A stretch of 64,000 nt of DNA from Bin22 sp965207275 (lineage in GTDB: Bacteria > Chloroflexota > Dehalococcoidia > Lucifugimonadales > UBA3495), in assembly GCA_965207275.1 (NCBI GenBank), contig CBDBMH010000001.1, positions 1 through 64,000 on the forward strand, written 5' to 3'. Position 1 is the first letter of the stretch. Each line of letters opens with the position of its first letter. Made by a program: the position numbers and the translations under genes. Shown piece by piece: positions 7,569 to 16,385 of the stretch. Under the pieces are notes generated by a model. It had not been told where the DNA came from. It saw nothing but the letters and a program-made list of their open reading frames with translations, and searched no databases.

Positions 7569-7870
7569 CCGCCCTGCTGGTGGCTTTTCCAGTAGTCCTG
7601 TCGTCGGTGGCCGCCGGCCCCGACGACGAGATGAAGGCGATGGCCGACGCCTTCGACGCGGCGCTTACCGGCATGGCCTACGCCGGGGCGGGCCTGTGCC
7701 TGTTCGCCATGGTCTGGGCGGGATTCGTGCTGATGGCCGAGGGAGCGGAGGGAGAGGGAAGGGGCAGGGCGCGCAACGCCGTGTTCATGGCGGTGGTGGG
7801 CCTGGTGGTGGCGCTGCTGGCCAAGGCCATCGCCCTGGCCGTCAGCGGCGGCGTCATCCCCAGCCTGTAA
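7553..7870 (+). CDS. second VirB2-like two-helix membrane protein
   Basis: 105 residues from ATG 7553 (a GTG at 7541 is an alternative). It begins with a signal-like hydrophobic stretch ending near VAAGPDDE, followed by two helices at about residues 35-60 and 75-98. It overlaps the PrgI-fusion gene, and its stop TAA shares one base with the start of the ATPase gene (TAATG), so the three are translationally linked. It is similar in build to the product of 5654-5929. It is probably a pilin-like or channel subunit. Confidence 0.65.
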   Translation: MARKLTALLVAFPVVLSSVAAGPDDEMKAMADAFDAALTGMAYAGAGLCLFAMVWAGFVLMAEGAEGEGRGRARNAVFMAVVGLVVALLAKAIALAVSGGVIPSL

Positions 7871-10152
7871 TGGAGGAGAGAGAGTTGCAAGCATTGAAAC
7901 CGAAGTTGACCAGGATCAAAAGGCTGCCGTTGCCCTTCGTAGGAAACAAGTCAGCCGCGACTGAGGCCGGCCAACCGGCGGAAGTGGCAGGGAAGGACCC
8001 GGAAGCAGTGGAACTCAAGCCGCCGCCCCCGCTGTCCCTGTTCTTCATGGTGTCCCACCTGGAGGACGACGGCCCGGTGCGCCTGGACGGGGTGAAGCTG
8101 GCGGTGCTGGAGGTGATGGGGCTGGAGCTGGACGAGCCCAAGATGGGCGCCTTCGCCGGTTCCCTGAACGCCTTGGACTTTCCGGTGCAACTGCTGGTCA
8201 GGCAGCACCCGCCGGTGTTGCATGGCTTGAGGGACCGGCTGGCCGAGGCACAGCCCGAAGACCTGCCAGCCCAAACAAAGGAAGCATCGGAATCCCTGGG
8301 ACGGTTGCTGACCACGCTGGAAACCCGGGAGGGCATCCTGGACCGAAGGTTCTACGCCGTGTGCGAGCACAGCCGTGCCGGCGAGCTCCACGGCCTGCTG
8401 GCCCGGGCAGGGCTGGGCGTCTTTCCGCTGAAGGGCAACGCCCTGCGCCAGTTGCTGCTGGCGTCGGCTCTGGGCGGCTCGCCCCAGGAACGGGACGAGG
8501 ACGCCGAAATGGAGGTCGAGGTGAACCGTCGCGACATCCGCATCGGCGACCATCTCACCCGCTCCCTGCACCTGGGCAAGTGGCCCCGGAGTCTCGCCCC
8601 CGGTTTCCTGCAAGGGTTGATGGCCGCCGGCGCGCCCATGGACCTGTCGGTGCACCTGGGCGCCATTCCCACGGAGCAGGCGGCGCGCACCCTGGAGTGG
8701 CAGAAGGTCCGCTTCGAGTCGGCGCAGAGCCTGTCCTTCAAGCGGGGCCGCAGTATGTCCCCCGAGGCGGAGATCGCCCTGGAGGACGTGAGCCGCCTGC
8801 GCAACGAAGTGCAGCGGGGAAGGGAGCGGCTGTTCCACGCCTCCCTGTCCGTCACCCTCCACGCCGGCGACCAGGATACGTTGAAGGACCTGACCCAAAA
8901 GGCCCGGGCCCACTTCGCCGCCACGTTGGGCAAGCTGGACAACCTGGCCTTTAGGCAACGGGAGGGATTGTTGTCCACATTGCCCCTGGGCCTGAACGCC
9001 GTGGCCGTTTGGCGGACGCTGGACACGTCGTCATTGGCCCGGCTGTTCCCCTTCTCGCCGCCGGACCTGGACACCAGGAGCGGCACCCTCTACGGCATTG
9101 ACCTGCGGGCCTGCGCCCCCATCGTCTACGACCCCTTCGACGGAACGCACCTGAACGCCAACACCGCCGTCCTGGCGCGATCGGGTTCGGGAAAATCCTT
9201 TGCCACCAAGCTGGGGGTGTTGCGGGGCCTGTGTCGCGGAGTGCGGGCCTACATCATCGACCCGGAGGGTGAGTACACCGACATGGCGCGGGCCGCCGGT
9301 GGACGGGTCCTTTCCCCCGGCGTCCCCGGCCAGGGCATGAACCCCTTCGTCATCGACCGGGGCGACAGCGAGGAACTCTTGCAGCGCATCGGCAGCCTGC
9401 GCCGGCTGATTGAAGTCATGGTGGGGGAGCGTCTCAGTGCCGAGCGGCGTTCCAGCCTTGACCACGCCCTGGCGGGCTACTACTCCGAAAGGCGGGAGCG
9501 CACCGGCTTCCGGGACTTCTACGCCTACCTGCAGGGGGAGACGCCGGAAATTGCCCACCTGCTGCGCCCCTTCGCCACCGGCAGCCTGCGGGACCTGCTC
9601 TCCGACGAGGGCGACGACCTGCTGGCCCGGGAGGCCCTGGTAACCGTCTTCGACCTGCACCTGCTGGAGCCGGAACTGAGACCGGCCGCCGCGATGGTCT
9701 GCACCGAGACGGTGTGGGCAGCAGCAGCCCAGGACCCCCGGCCCCGCCTGCTGGTGGTGGACGAGGTGTGGAGCATCATGCAGCACCCCGAGGGCGCCGC
9801 CTTCATGGTCTCGATGGCAAAGCGGGCCAGGAAGCACCGGCTGGGTTTGCAGTTCATCACCCAGGACGTGCAGGACCTCCTCTCCGAGGATTCTTCAAGA
9901 GCAATCACCGGACACTCTGGTCGTGCCCTGCTCCAGAACGCCGCCTTCAAGCTGCTCTTGCAGCAGGACGCCGCCGCGATTTCCACCGTGGGCGAAGCCT
10001 TCGACCTGCCCGAGGAGTTGCAACGCTGGCTGCTGTCCTGTCCCCGGGGCGACGGGCTGCTGCTGGCGAGAGGCAACCGCTTTCCCGTGCGCATCGAGGC
10101 CACGCCGGAGGAGACCGAGGTCATCGAGTGGCGGCCTGGGCCGAGGCATTGA
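7870..10152 (+). CDS. VirB4-like T4SS ATPase
   Basis: 760 residues from ATG 7870, which overlaps the upstream stop by one base. Walker A ARSGSGKSF is at about residue 435 and Walker B LLVVDEVWS at about 626. A TrbE/CagE-like N-terminal half precedes the motor domain. IIDPEGEYTDMA follows the P-loop as in VirB4/HerA-type motors, and a QFITQDVQDLL segment follows Walker B. It would power assembly and substrate transfer at the membrane. With the VirD4-like protein next door it defines the operon as a T4SS. Length is normal for monoderm VirB4 proteins. Confidence 0.9.
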   Translation: MEERELQALKPKLTRIKRLPLPFVGNKSAATEAGQPAEVAGKDPEAVELKPPPPLSLFFMVSHLEDDGPVRLDGVKLAVLEVMGLELDEPKMGAFAGSLNALDFPVQLLVRQHPPVLHGLRDRLAEAQPEDLPAQTKEASESLGRLLTTLETREGILDRRFYAVCEHSRAGELHGLLARAGLGVFPLKGNALRQLLLASALGGSPQERDEDAEMEVEVNRRDIRIGDHLTRSLHLGKWPRSLAPGFLQGLMAAGAPMDLSVHLGAIPTEQAARTLEWQKVRFESAQSLSFKRGRSMSPEAEIALEDVSRLRNEVQRGRERLFHASLSVTLHAGDQDTLKDLTQKARAHFAATLGKLDNLAFRQREGLLSTLPLGLNAVAVWRTLDTSSLARLFPFSPPDLDTRSGTLYGIDLRACAPIVYDPFDGTHLNANTAVLARSGSGKSFATKLGVLRGLCRGVRAYIIDPEGEYTDMARAAGGRVLSPGVPGQGMNPFVIDRGDSEELLQRIGSLRRLIEVMVGERLSAERRSSLDHALAGYYSERRERTGFRDFYAYLQGETPEIAHLLRPFATGSLRDLLSDEGDDLLAREALVTVFDLHLLEPELRPAAAMVCTETVWAAAAQDPRPRLLVVDEVWSIMQHPEGAAFMVSMAKRARKHRLGLQFITQDVQDLLSEDSSRAITGHSGRALLQNAAFKLLLQQDAAAISTVGEAFDLPEELQRWLLSCPRGDGLLLARGNRFPVRIEATPEETEVIEWRPGPRH

Positions 10153-10214
10153 ACCCGGAACTCTGAACCCAAGACTCTGAAACCGGAACCTAATCCAATA
10201 GAAAGGAAAATTGC

Positions 10215-12821
10215 ATGAATAAGAAAGCCAGAAATATCCTGCTGGGCAAGCGGGAGGCGGAGAAGCCGCCGGTCCTGCTGGCGGTCACGCCGCCGCGCAC
10301 CGGCGAGCGCACCCTGCTGGGCGTGGAGAACCTGCTCCAGTCCATCGCCGTCCCCGAACCCTTCTCCATGGAGCTGGCCGCCGACGTGGACGGCGCGACC
10401 CTGCTGGTCCGCTGCCAGGACGATAGGGTGGTCCGCCAGCAGCTATCCGCCCACTACCCCCAGGCCCGCGTCCGCCAGCTGCCCGCCGACGCCGACCCCA
10501 TGATACTTGGCGACGGCGAGCGGGCCGGAACCATTTCCCTGCGGGCGGAGGGGCCGGAGTACGTGCCGCTCCGCACCTTCCGGGACGACGACCTGCTGGA
10601 CCCGGGCTCCGACCCCCTGCTGGCGGTCATCGGCGCCCTGTCCAACCTGAACCGGGGCGAAAGGGTGGTGGCCCGGCTGCTGCTGCGCTCCCTGGGCCCC
10701 GACTGGTCCCAGCAGCACCAGGCAAGAGCCCACCGGCGGGCCGTCCCGGACAACCGGGAACCCTCCTACACCTACCAGACCGGTCCCCTGAAGCTGGACG
10801 GGGTGAGCATGGCCGTGCTGGGAGTGGTGGCCCTGGTCGCCCTGCGGGGCTACCTGTGGGTACAGGACGGCGAGTATCTCAAGGCAGTCCTGCTGGGCGC
10901 GGGCTCCGCCGCCGGCCTGGCTTTGGCCGGCTGGGGCTGGTGGCGCTGGCGGCAGGGCCGAAGGCGGGTCTACGATCCGTTGCTGATCCGGGAGAAGGTC
11001 TCCCGCGTCGCCTTCGACGCCGAGTTGCAGCTCACCGCCGTCATCCCCGAGGGGGAAAGGCTGCCCCGCATCGGCGAACTCCTCACCCCGGTGGTGGCCG
11101 CCTACCATCACTTCGACCACCCCGCCGGGGCGGGGTTCAAGGTGGGCGACCTGCGGGAGGCGACCTCCCCGTCCGTCGGCCTGCACCCGCCGGGGCCGGG
11201 GCTCTTCGGCAAGCGCAGCGTCCTGGGGGTGCGGGAGGTTGCCGCTCTGTGGCACCCGCCCGGCGAGCGGGACGAGACGCCCCTGGTGGAACGCTCCGGC
11301 TCCCGGGCCCTGCTGCCCTCGGCCCGCAGGGTCGGCGAAGGGGCGCTGGTGGGCCACGCCACCACCGGCGAGAACCGGCCCATCCGCTTCCCCGAGGACC
11401 TGCTGCGCCGCCACCACCTCTACGTGGCCCGCACCCGCATGGGCAAGTCCACCCTGATGGGCCACGTGGTCTCCCACAAGCTGAGGGAGAAGGCCGAGGG
11501 CCGGGACCACGACGCCATCATCGTCGTGGACCCTCACGCCGACCTGGTGGCCGCCATCCTGGAGCAGGTCCCCGAGTCCCTCATCGACCGGGTGAAGCTC
11601 ATCGACCTGGCCAACGAGACACGCGCCCCCGGCATCAACCTGCTGGACACCCGCGTCTTCGCCGATAGGGACCGCACCGCCGACTCGGTGATCAGGGTGG
11701 CCAAGGGACTGTGGGAGCAGTGGGGGCCGAGGATGCAGTCCATCCTGGAGCACACGGTGAAGAGCCTCCACGAGGCCAACGCCCACCCGTCCACCGCCGA
11801 CGACCAGCAGCACACCATCCTGGACGGGCTGAAACTCCTCTCCGACGAAGTCTTCCGCGCCTCAGTCCTGGCCAGGGTCTCCGATCCCTACATCCTGGAG
11901 TGGTGGGGCCGGGACTTCGGCAACTGGCACCGCCAGTACCGGGCCGAGGCCCTGGCCCCGGTGCAGACCCGCCTCTCCTACTACGCCTCGTCGAAAAGAG
12001 CCAGGGCCGTCCTGGGCCAGCCCCGCTCCACCATCGACCTGCGCCAGACCATCCGCGAGGGCGGCGTGCTGCTGGTGTCCACCGCCCAGGGGGTGGTGGG
12101 AAGGGACGTGGCCGCCCTGGTGGGCGCATCGCTCCTCAACCTGGTGGACGCGGTGATCCGGGAGCAGGGCGGCGTGGCGCCGGAGGAAAGGCGTGGGGCA
12201 TTGGTGGTGGTGGACGAGATGCAGTCCATGCCCGGCGTCGATTACGAGTCCATGCTCAGCGAACTGGGCAAGTTCGGGGCCAGCTTCATTCTGGCCACCC
12301 AGAGCCTCGCCAAGCTGAACGATCTCTCGCTGACCATGCGGGACACCATCCTGGCCAACGTGGGCTGCCTGGCGGTGTTCCAGGTGTCGGGCAGCGACGC
12401 CCGGCAACTGGTGTGGGAGTTGGGCAAGGACCGGGTGTCCGAGGACGACGTCGTGTCCCTGGACGTGCACCACTGCTACGTGCGGGCCACCGTGGGCACG
12501 GAACGGCTGCCCGCCTTCTCCATGATGGTGCGGAGGCCCGACGACGGCAACCCGGCGGCGGCGGAGCGCGTCCGGGCCGCCAGCGCCGCCTACACCCGCG
12601 CCGTGGGCGGATTGGCGGGTCTGACCGCCGCCGAGATGATGGGAGAGGAGAAGGTCGGCGAGTACCGCCGCCTGCTGGCGGAGGGGCAAAACGAGGGGGC
12701 CAACGACGACGGGCACACCGGGCGCGAGCCGCACCACGGAAATCCCCCATCCCCGGCCCGGGAGCCGCGCAATCCCGTCAGCCGTCGCAAGGACGCCGCT
12801 GGCGAGGGAGGTTCAAGGTGA
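10215..12821 (+). CDS. VirD4/TraD-like coupling ATPase
   Basis: 868 residues from ATG 10215, with AGAAAGGAAA upstream after a 62-nt gap. Two hydrophobic helices are at about residues 198-245. Walker A RTRMGKSTL is at about 408, followed by VVDPHADLV. Walker B GALVVVDEMQS is at about 660, then LGKFGASFILATQSL, typical of coupling proteins and HerA-like motors. A coupling protein delivers the DNA-protein substrate to the channel. The stop TGA overlaps the next start (GTGA), so the Replic_Relax protein is co-translated. Confidence 0.85.
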   Translation: MNKKARNILLGKREAEKPPVLLAVTPPRTGERTLLGVENLLQSIAVPEPFSMELAADVDGATLLVRCQDDRVVRQQLSAHYPQARVRQLPADADPMILGDGERAGTISLRAEGPEYVPLRTFRDDDLLDPGSDPLLAVIGALSNLNRGERVVARLLLRSLGPDWSQQHQARAHRRAVPDNREPSYTYQTGPLKLDGVSMAVLGVVALVALRGYLWVQDGEYLKAVLLGAGSAAGLALAGWGWWRWRQGRRRVYDPLLIREKVSRVAFDAELQLTAVIPEGERLPRIGELLTPVVAAYHHFDHPAGAGFKVGDLREATSPSVGLHPPGPGLFGKRSVLGVREVAALWHPPGERDETPLVERSGSRALLPSARRVGEGALVGHATTGENRPIRFPEDLLRRHHLYVARTRMGKSTLMGHVVSHKLREKAEGRDHDAIIVVDPHADLVAAILEQVPESLIDRVKLIDLANETRAPGINLLDTRVFADRDRTADSVIRVAKGLWEQWGPRMQSILEHTVKSLHEANAHPSTADDQQHTILDGLKLLSDEVFRASVLARVSDPYILEWWGRDFGNWHRQYRAEALAPVQTRLSYYASSKRARAVLGQPRSTIDLRQTIREGGVLLVSTAQGVVGRDVAALVGASLLNLVDAVIREQGGVAPEERRGALVVVDEMQSMPGVDYESMLSELGKFGASFILATQSLAKLNDLSLTMRDTILANVGCLAVFQVSGSDARQLVWELGKDRVSEDDVVSLDVHHCYVRATVGTERLPAFSMMVRRPDDGNPAAAERVRAASAAYTRAVGGLAGLTAAEMMGEEKVGEYRRLLAEGQNEGANDDGHTGREPHHGNPPSPAREPRNPVSRRKDAAGEGGSR

Positions 12822-14812
12822 GCCGCGCCTCCTCATGTGAAAGGGAACTGCTGGGCGCAATGGCAGAGATGCCCTTCCTGGACCGGCTGGAACTGGCCGC
12901 CGTAACCGGCTGGTCCAAGGGTACCGTGTACCGGAACGCGGCCAGGCTGGAGCAACGGGGACTCGTCGCCTCGGTGCCCCACGCCACTCCCGTCATCCCC
13001 CGCACCCGCCGCTACCATCTCACCGCCGACGGACTGCGTTGTCTGGCCGAGGCCACCGGCGATTCCATGGACCGTCTGCTGAGAACTCGTCCGGTCTCCC
13101 ATTCCTGGCTGCGCCTGCTGCTGGAGCGGCTGGACGGCGCGGCGGTCATATACCGCCTGGCCTCGGCGGTGTCCGAGCCGGCATTTCCCGTCCGCTTCCG
13201 CTGGTACCGGGCTGCCCCGCTGGACGCCGCCGTCACCCTGCCCGATGGCCGCACCCTGGGCGTACTTCGCCTGGGACGGACCGCCGGCCGTACCGGCTTC
13301 GGCAAGCGGCTCCGGCGGCTGGCCGACGGCCCCCGGCCCGGCCTGGTCCTGGTGATCGTTCCCGACGAGACTCGCCTCCGGCACGCCGGGCGCCTGCTGG
13401 CCCAAACTCCGCTCAACGTCCTGCTGGCCCTGGAAGAAGACGTGGCCCTGGCCGGCCCGGACCGCCGAATCTGGCGACCGCCGGCTGCCAACGACTTCCT
13501 GGGCTTGCGCCATGCCCTGGGGAGGTTGCCCGCCGGAGGCGCGCTGTTCGAGGAGACGCCGCCGTCGCGCCTCGCCCTGCCCGGCGACAACTACCACAGC
13601 GCCTTCACCCCGCTGCTGGCGCCCGCCGAAAAGCGGGCCCTGGACCTGGCCGCCGACTGGCCCTGGCTGTCGCGCCGGGAGCTGGCCGCCCTGCTGGGCG
13701 TGTCGGAACCCCGCGCCTCCCAGGTCATCGTCTCCCTGGAAACTCGCGGCCTGCTGGCCAGGCCGCCGGAGGCCGGAGGGCGGATGGCGCTCACCGACCC
13801 GGGGCTGGCGGTGCTGGCCCGCCGCGACCGGGCATCGGTGGCCGCCGCCTGGAAGGGGTCCAGCGTCGCTCCCGTGGACGAAGGCAGGCCCCTCCATTGG
13901 CGCAACGTCTCCGGCGGCAGGAGCCGGCAGTTGCTGCGCAACCTGGACCACACCGCCGCCGTCCACGGCTTCGTCGCCAGCCTGGCGGCGCAGGCCCGCT
14001 GCCTGGACTGGGAGGTCCTGCAACTGGACCCGCCCCACGGGGCCTCCCGCCACTTCCGGCATCAGGAGGGACCCCGCTCGGTGCATCCCGACGCCTTCGG
14101 CCTGCTGCGGCGGGGCCCGGACTACTCCGAACCATGGGCCTTCTTCCTGGAGTGGGAGCGCCGCGCCGTGCGGCCCGGGACCATGGCAGACCGCCTGGCT
14201 CCCTACCTGCGCTACTACTCCACCCAGAGGCCTGCCGATGACCACGGCGTCCCGCCCGCCGTCCTGGTGGTCTTCGACGACGACCTGGCTGCCGGCCACT
14301 TCCTGCGGCTGGCGGAGGAACTGATGGACCGCGCCGGCGTCAGCCTGCCCCTGTGGGTCTCGGATCGGGCCGCCGTACAGTCCCGGGGACCGCTGGGCTC
14401 GGCCTGGCGGACGCCGGGCCGGTGGGAGCCGGTCAGCCTGTTGTCCGCGCCGGCGGAGGGCCACGTAAAGGAACGAGGGGCAGGGCAACTGGCAGGACCC
14501 CGTTCTTTTCCCGATAGGAGGGGAACCGCCACGCCCTTGCAACATAGGAGCCGGCCGAGAGGCCCCCGGGGGCGTGGGGGGCGGACCGTGGTCCGGCTCG
14601 ACGCGGCGGCCCTCTGGGAGCGGCTGGCCCAGCTGGACCGCTCCCAGAACTGGCTCGCCAGGGAAATGGGAGTCAGTTCCGCCCACGTCTCCCTGCTGGT
14701 CAACGGAGGTCGGGCGCCTTCGGGACGCATCCAGAAACGGATGCTGAAGGCCCTCGGCGTCAGCGACTTCAACCAGCTTTTCACACTGGAGGTGACCGAT
14801 GACCAACCCTAA
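12818..14812 (+). CDS. replication-relaxation (Replic_Relax) protein with C-terminal XRE domain
   Basis: 664 residues from GTG 12818 inside the GTGA overlap, with GAGGGAGG upstream. It starts with a winged-helix-like region (LAAVTGWSKGTVYRNAARLE). A second one lies at about 280-330 (LAALLGVSEPRASQVIVSLE). Then comes the family core with LDHTAAVHGFVASL, HPDAFG and FFLEWER. A low-complexity linker leads to an XRE domain at about residues 590-655 (ALWERLAQLDRSQNWLARE). The shorter relative at 27298-29010 lacks this last domain. The family is associated with plasmid replication and relaxation; the fused HTH probably targets it to DNA. In the absence of another candidate it may serve the relaxase role; that is inference. 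Confidence 0.75.
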   Translation: MSRASSCERELLGAMAEMPFLDRLELAAVTGWSKGTVYRNAARLEQRGLVASVPHATPVIPRTRRYHLTADGLRCLAEATGDSMDRLLRTRPVSHSWLRLLLERLDGAAVIYRLASAVSEPAFPVRFRWYRAAPLDAAVTLPDGRTLGVLRLGRTAGRTGFGKRLRRLADGPRPGLVLVIVPDETRLRHAGRLLAQTPLNVLLALEEDVALAGPDRRIWRPPAANDFLGLRHALGRLPAGGALFEETPPSRLALPGDNYHSAFTPLLAPAEKRALDLAADWPWLSRRELAALLGVSEPRASQVIVSLETRGLLARPPEAGGRMALTDPGLAVLARRDRASVAAAWKGSSVAPVDEGRPLHWRNVSGGRSRQLLRNLDHTAAVHGFVASLAAQARCLDWEVLQLDPPHGASRHFRHQEGPRSVHPDAFGLLRRGPDYSEPWAFFLEWERRAVRPGTMADRLAPYLRYYSTQRPADDHGVPPAVLVVFDDDLAAGHFLRLAEELMDRAGVSLPLWVSDRAAVQSRGPLGSAWRTPGRWEPVSLLSAPAEGHVKERGAGQLAGPRSFPDRRGTATPLQHRSRPRGPRGRGGRTVVRLDAAALWERLAQLDRSQNWLAREMGVSSAHVSLLVNGGRAPSGRIQKRMLKALGVSDFNQLFTLEVTDDQP

Positions 14813-15182
14813 CGACGACCCGGAGTTCGACGGGCTCCGGCCCGAGGACCGGGACGACGACCCCGACCTGCCCCAGGACGTCGACCGGCTGCTCCGGTAC
14901 TTCCCGGGACGGCTGAACCGCCTCAAGGAGGCCAGCGGCCTCAGCTGGAGCGGGCTGGCCGTGGCCCTGGGTGTGGACCGCAAGCGGGTCCGCCTCTGGG
15001 GCAAGGGCGCGGAACCCCGAGGGGGTTCCATCCTCTCCCTGTTCCACTTCGCCAGCGGGATTCCCGGCGGCATCGACATCCTCCTGGGCCTGTTCCCTGA
15101 ACCGGACGTAACCGGCGACGAGGACCAGGACACGGAGGACGAGGAGCGGGATGACCAGGAGCAGGAGGAAGGCGAAGCCTAA
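14799..15182 (+). CDS. small acidic HTH protein
   Basis: 127 residues from ATG 14799, overlapping the Replic_Relax gene by 14 nt. Residues about 35-75 form a helix-turn-helix (LSWSGLAVALGVDRKRVRLW) in the style of XRE proteins. Both ends are strongly acidic; the last 25 residues are nearly all Asp, Glu and Gln. It is the last gene of the tightly coupled operon. A regulatory or DNA-binding accessory role in transfer is likely but not shown. Confidence 0.65.
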   Translation: MTNPNDDPEFDGLRPEDRDDDPDLPQDVDRLLRYFPGRLNRLKEASGLSWSGLAVALGVDRKRVRLWGKGAEPRGGSILSLFHFASGIPGGIDILLGLFPEPDVTGDEDQDTEDEERDDQEQEEGEA

Positions 15183-15199
15183 ATCCTGACCCAACCCAG

Positions 15200-15230
15200 G
15201 CCGGCGCCCGCCTCCCTCGACCGCGCCGGC
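15200..15230 (+). terminator. inverted repeat after the T4SS operon
   Basis: GCCGGCGC (15200-15207) pairs with GCGCCGGC (15223-15230) over a 15-nt loop, 17 nt after the stop of the last operon gene. No T-run follows, so termination is a guess from position. Confidence 0.35.
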
Positions 15231-15259
15231 AACCCAAGCGCCAGACCCTATTGCAAGCT

Positions 15260-15487
15260 ATGAGCGACGCCAAGAAATACAGCGGAAAGAGCAAGACAGC
15301 CGGTGGAGAATCGGAACTGCGCTTCGTGGGCGTGGAGTTCAAGCCCGCCCCCGACGCCCAGGACCGCCTGCGCCGCCTGTTCACCATCCTGGCCGCCCAC
15401 TTCGCCCAACGGGACCAGGTTGAGGAGAAACAGGACCGTCTTGCCGGCGGTCAGTCAGCCGATGACGAGGACCGGGGAGCGGAGTGA
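15260..15487 (+). CDS. small hypothetical protein
   Basis: 75 residues from ATG 15260 (a TTG at 15251 is possible). The frame is charged and soluble: a Lys/Ser-rich start, an amphipathic middle (DAQDRLRRLFTILAAHFAQR) and an acidic end. No clear ribosome site is seen. A helical pattern and same-strand position behind the transfer operon are the only support. No family recognised. Confidence 0.45.
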   Translation: MSDAKKYSGKSKTAGGESELRFVGVEFKPAPDAQDRLRRLFTILAAHFAQRDQVEEKQDRLAGGQSADDEDRGAE

Positions 15488-15627
15488 CCGGTCTAACAGA
15501 CCCTGCCCGTCAACGCTGCGGAGACCGGACCATTGGGTTGATTTATCATCGTCAGGGAGAGGACAATGTGGGAGAAACGAGAGACACATGAACCCAGCGG
15601 CGTCCTACGGAGAGTTGGAGGGAAGAG

Positions 15628-15873
15628 ATGGAACTCTATCAGTTTGAATTCATTCTTCACGAACCCGAGGAGAGCCACGGTTGGATGTATCGGGCCGAAA
15701 TTCCGGCCCTGCAAGGCTGCCGGGCCTGGGGTGACACCCCCGAGGAAACCCTTGAGGCACTGTGGGGAAACGCCAGAATCCTCCTCCAACTCCAGAAGGA
15801 AAGAGCGGAACCCTTACCGCCCGCTACGACTCGGAGCAAGAGGACCAAGGGGATCTTCACGGTAACCGCATGA
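15628..15873 (+). CDS. hicB: HicB-like antitoxin
   Basis: 81 residues from ATG 15628 with GGAGGGA upstream. The beginning shows the HicB fold pattern: a first strand (LYQFEFILHEPEE), then YRAEIPALQGCRAWGDTPEETLEALWGNA, and a Lys/Arg-rich tail. HicB masks the HicA toxin and usually represses its own operon. Its stop overlaps the start of hicA (ATGA). It has no obvious C-terminal RHH or HTH domain, so DNA binding is uncertain. Confidence 0.8.
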   Translation: MELYQFEFILHEPEESHGWMYRAEIPALQGCRAWGDTPEETLEALWGNARILLQLQKERAEPLPPATTRSKRTKGIFTVTA

Positions 15874-16079
15874 CCTACCGTGAACTGCGCCGGAAACTGG
15901 AGCGGCTGGAGTGCGTCTTTATGCGGCAAGGGCAAGGTTCCCATGAAGTATGGCGCAACCCGGCAAACGGCCGTCAGACCATCATCCCCAGGCACGGCAA
16001 CCGGGACCTGGCAACCGGCACCCTGCACGAGATCCGCAGGGACCTGGGAATCTCCAGGCGGGATTTCGACCAGGCATAG
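15870..16079 (+). CDS. hicA: HicA-like mRNA interferase toxin
   Basis: 69 residues from ATG 15870 inside the ATGA overlap. It has the HicA pattern LRRKLERLECVFMRQGQGSH with the catalytic His in GSH. NGRQTIIPRHGNRDLATGTL and a closing helix IRRDLGISRRDF follow. HicA is a small double-stranded-RNA-binding-fold RNase that cuts mRNA. The order (antitoxin first) is one of the two known for this system. Between the transfer genes and the recombinase it would stabilise the element. Confidence 0.85.
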   Translation: MTYRELRRKLERLECVFMRQGQGSHEVWRNPANGRQTIIPRHGNRDLATGTLHEIRRDLGISRRDFDQA

Positions 16080-16320
16080 ACCCGCTGAACACCCTGAGCC
16101 CCAGCGGCCGCCGCACGGCCCGCCTGCTCGCAAACCGGGAACGCTTAAGGAACGCGAGCATCAAGAGCGAGTTTCCAATTTCCCAATCCCGCTGGCCTTT
16201 GACGCCGGTCCGCCGCAGGAGTATCATCAGCCCTAGAGGTTGGCCCGGCGGTGGTGGAACACCCCGGGCCGTGGCCCCACCTGCGGGAACAGGTGACGCG
16301 GCGGCATTGTACTACTTGCG

Positions 16321-16345
16321 GACCCGCTCCCGGCAGGGGCGGGTC
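16321..16345 (+). terminator. possible terminator between hicBA and the recombinase
   Basis: GACCCGC (16321-16327) pairs with GCGGGTC (16339-16345) across an 11-nt loop, followed by TGTTCCATTTT. It is 240 nt after hicA and 40 nt before the recombinase start. The stretch 16080-16320 contains no gene that I can support. Confidence 0.45.
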
Positions 16346-16385
16346 TGTTCCATTTTCAGCCGATGCGAACCAACAGGAGGCGACC

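Noticed and set aside
12833..15133. A 766-codon open frame antisense to the Replic_Relax gene
   Set aside because: High GC keeps antisense frames open; codon pattern and homology support the plus-strand genes only.
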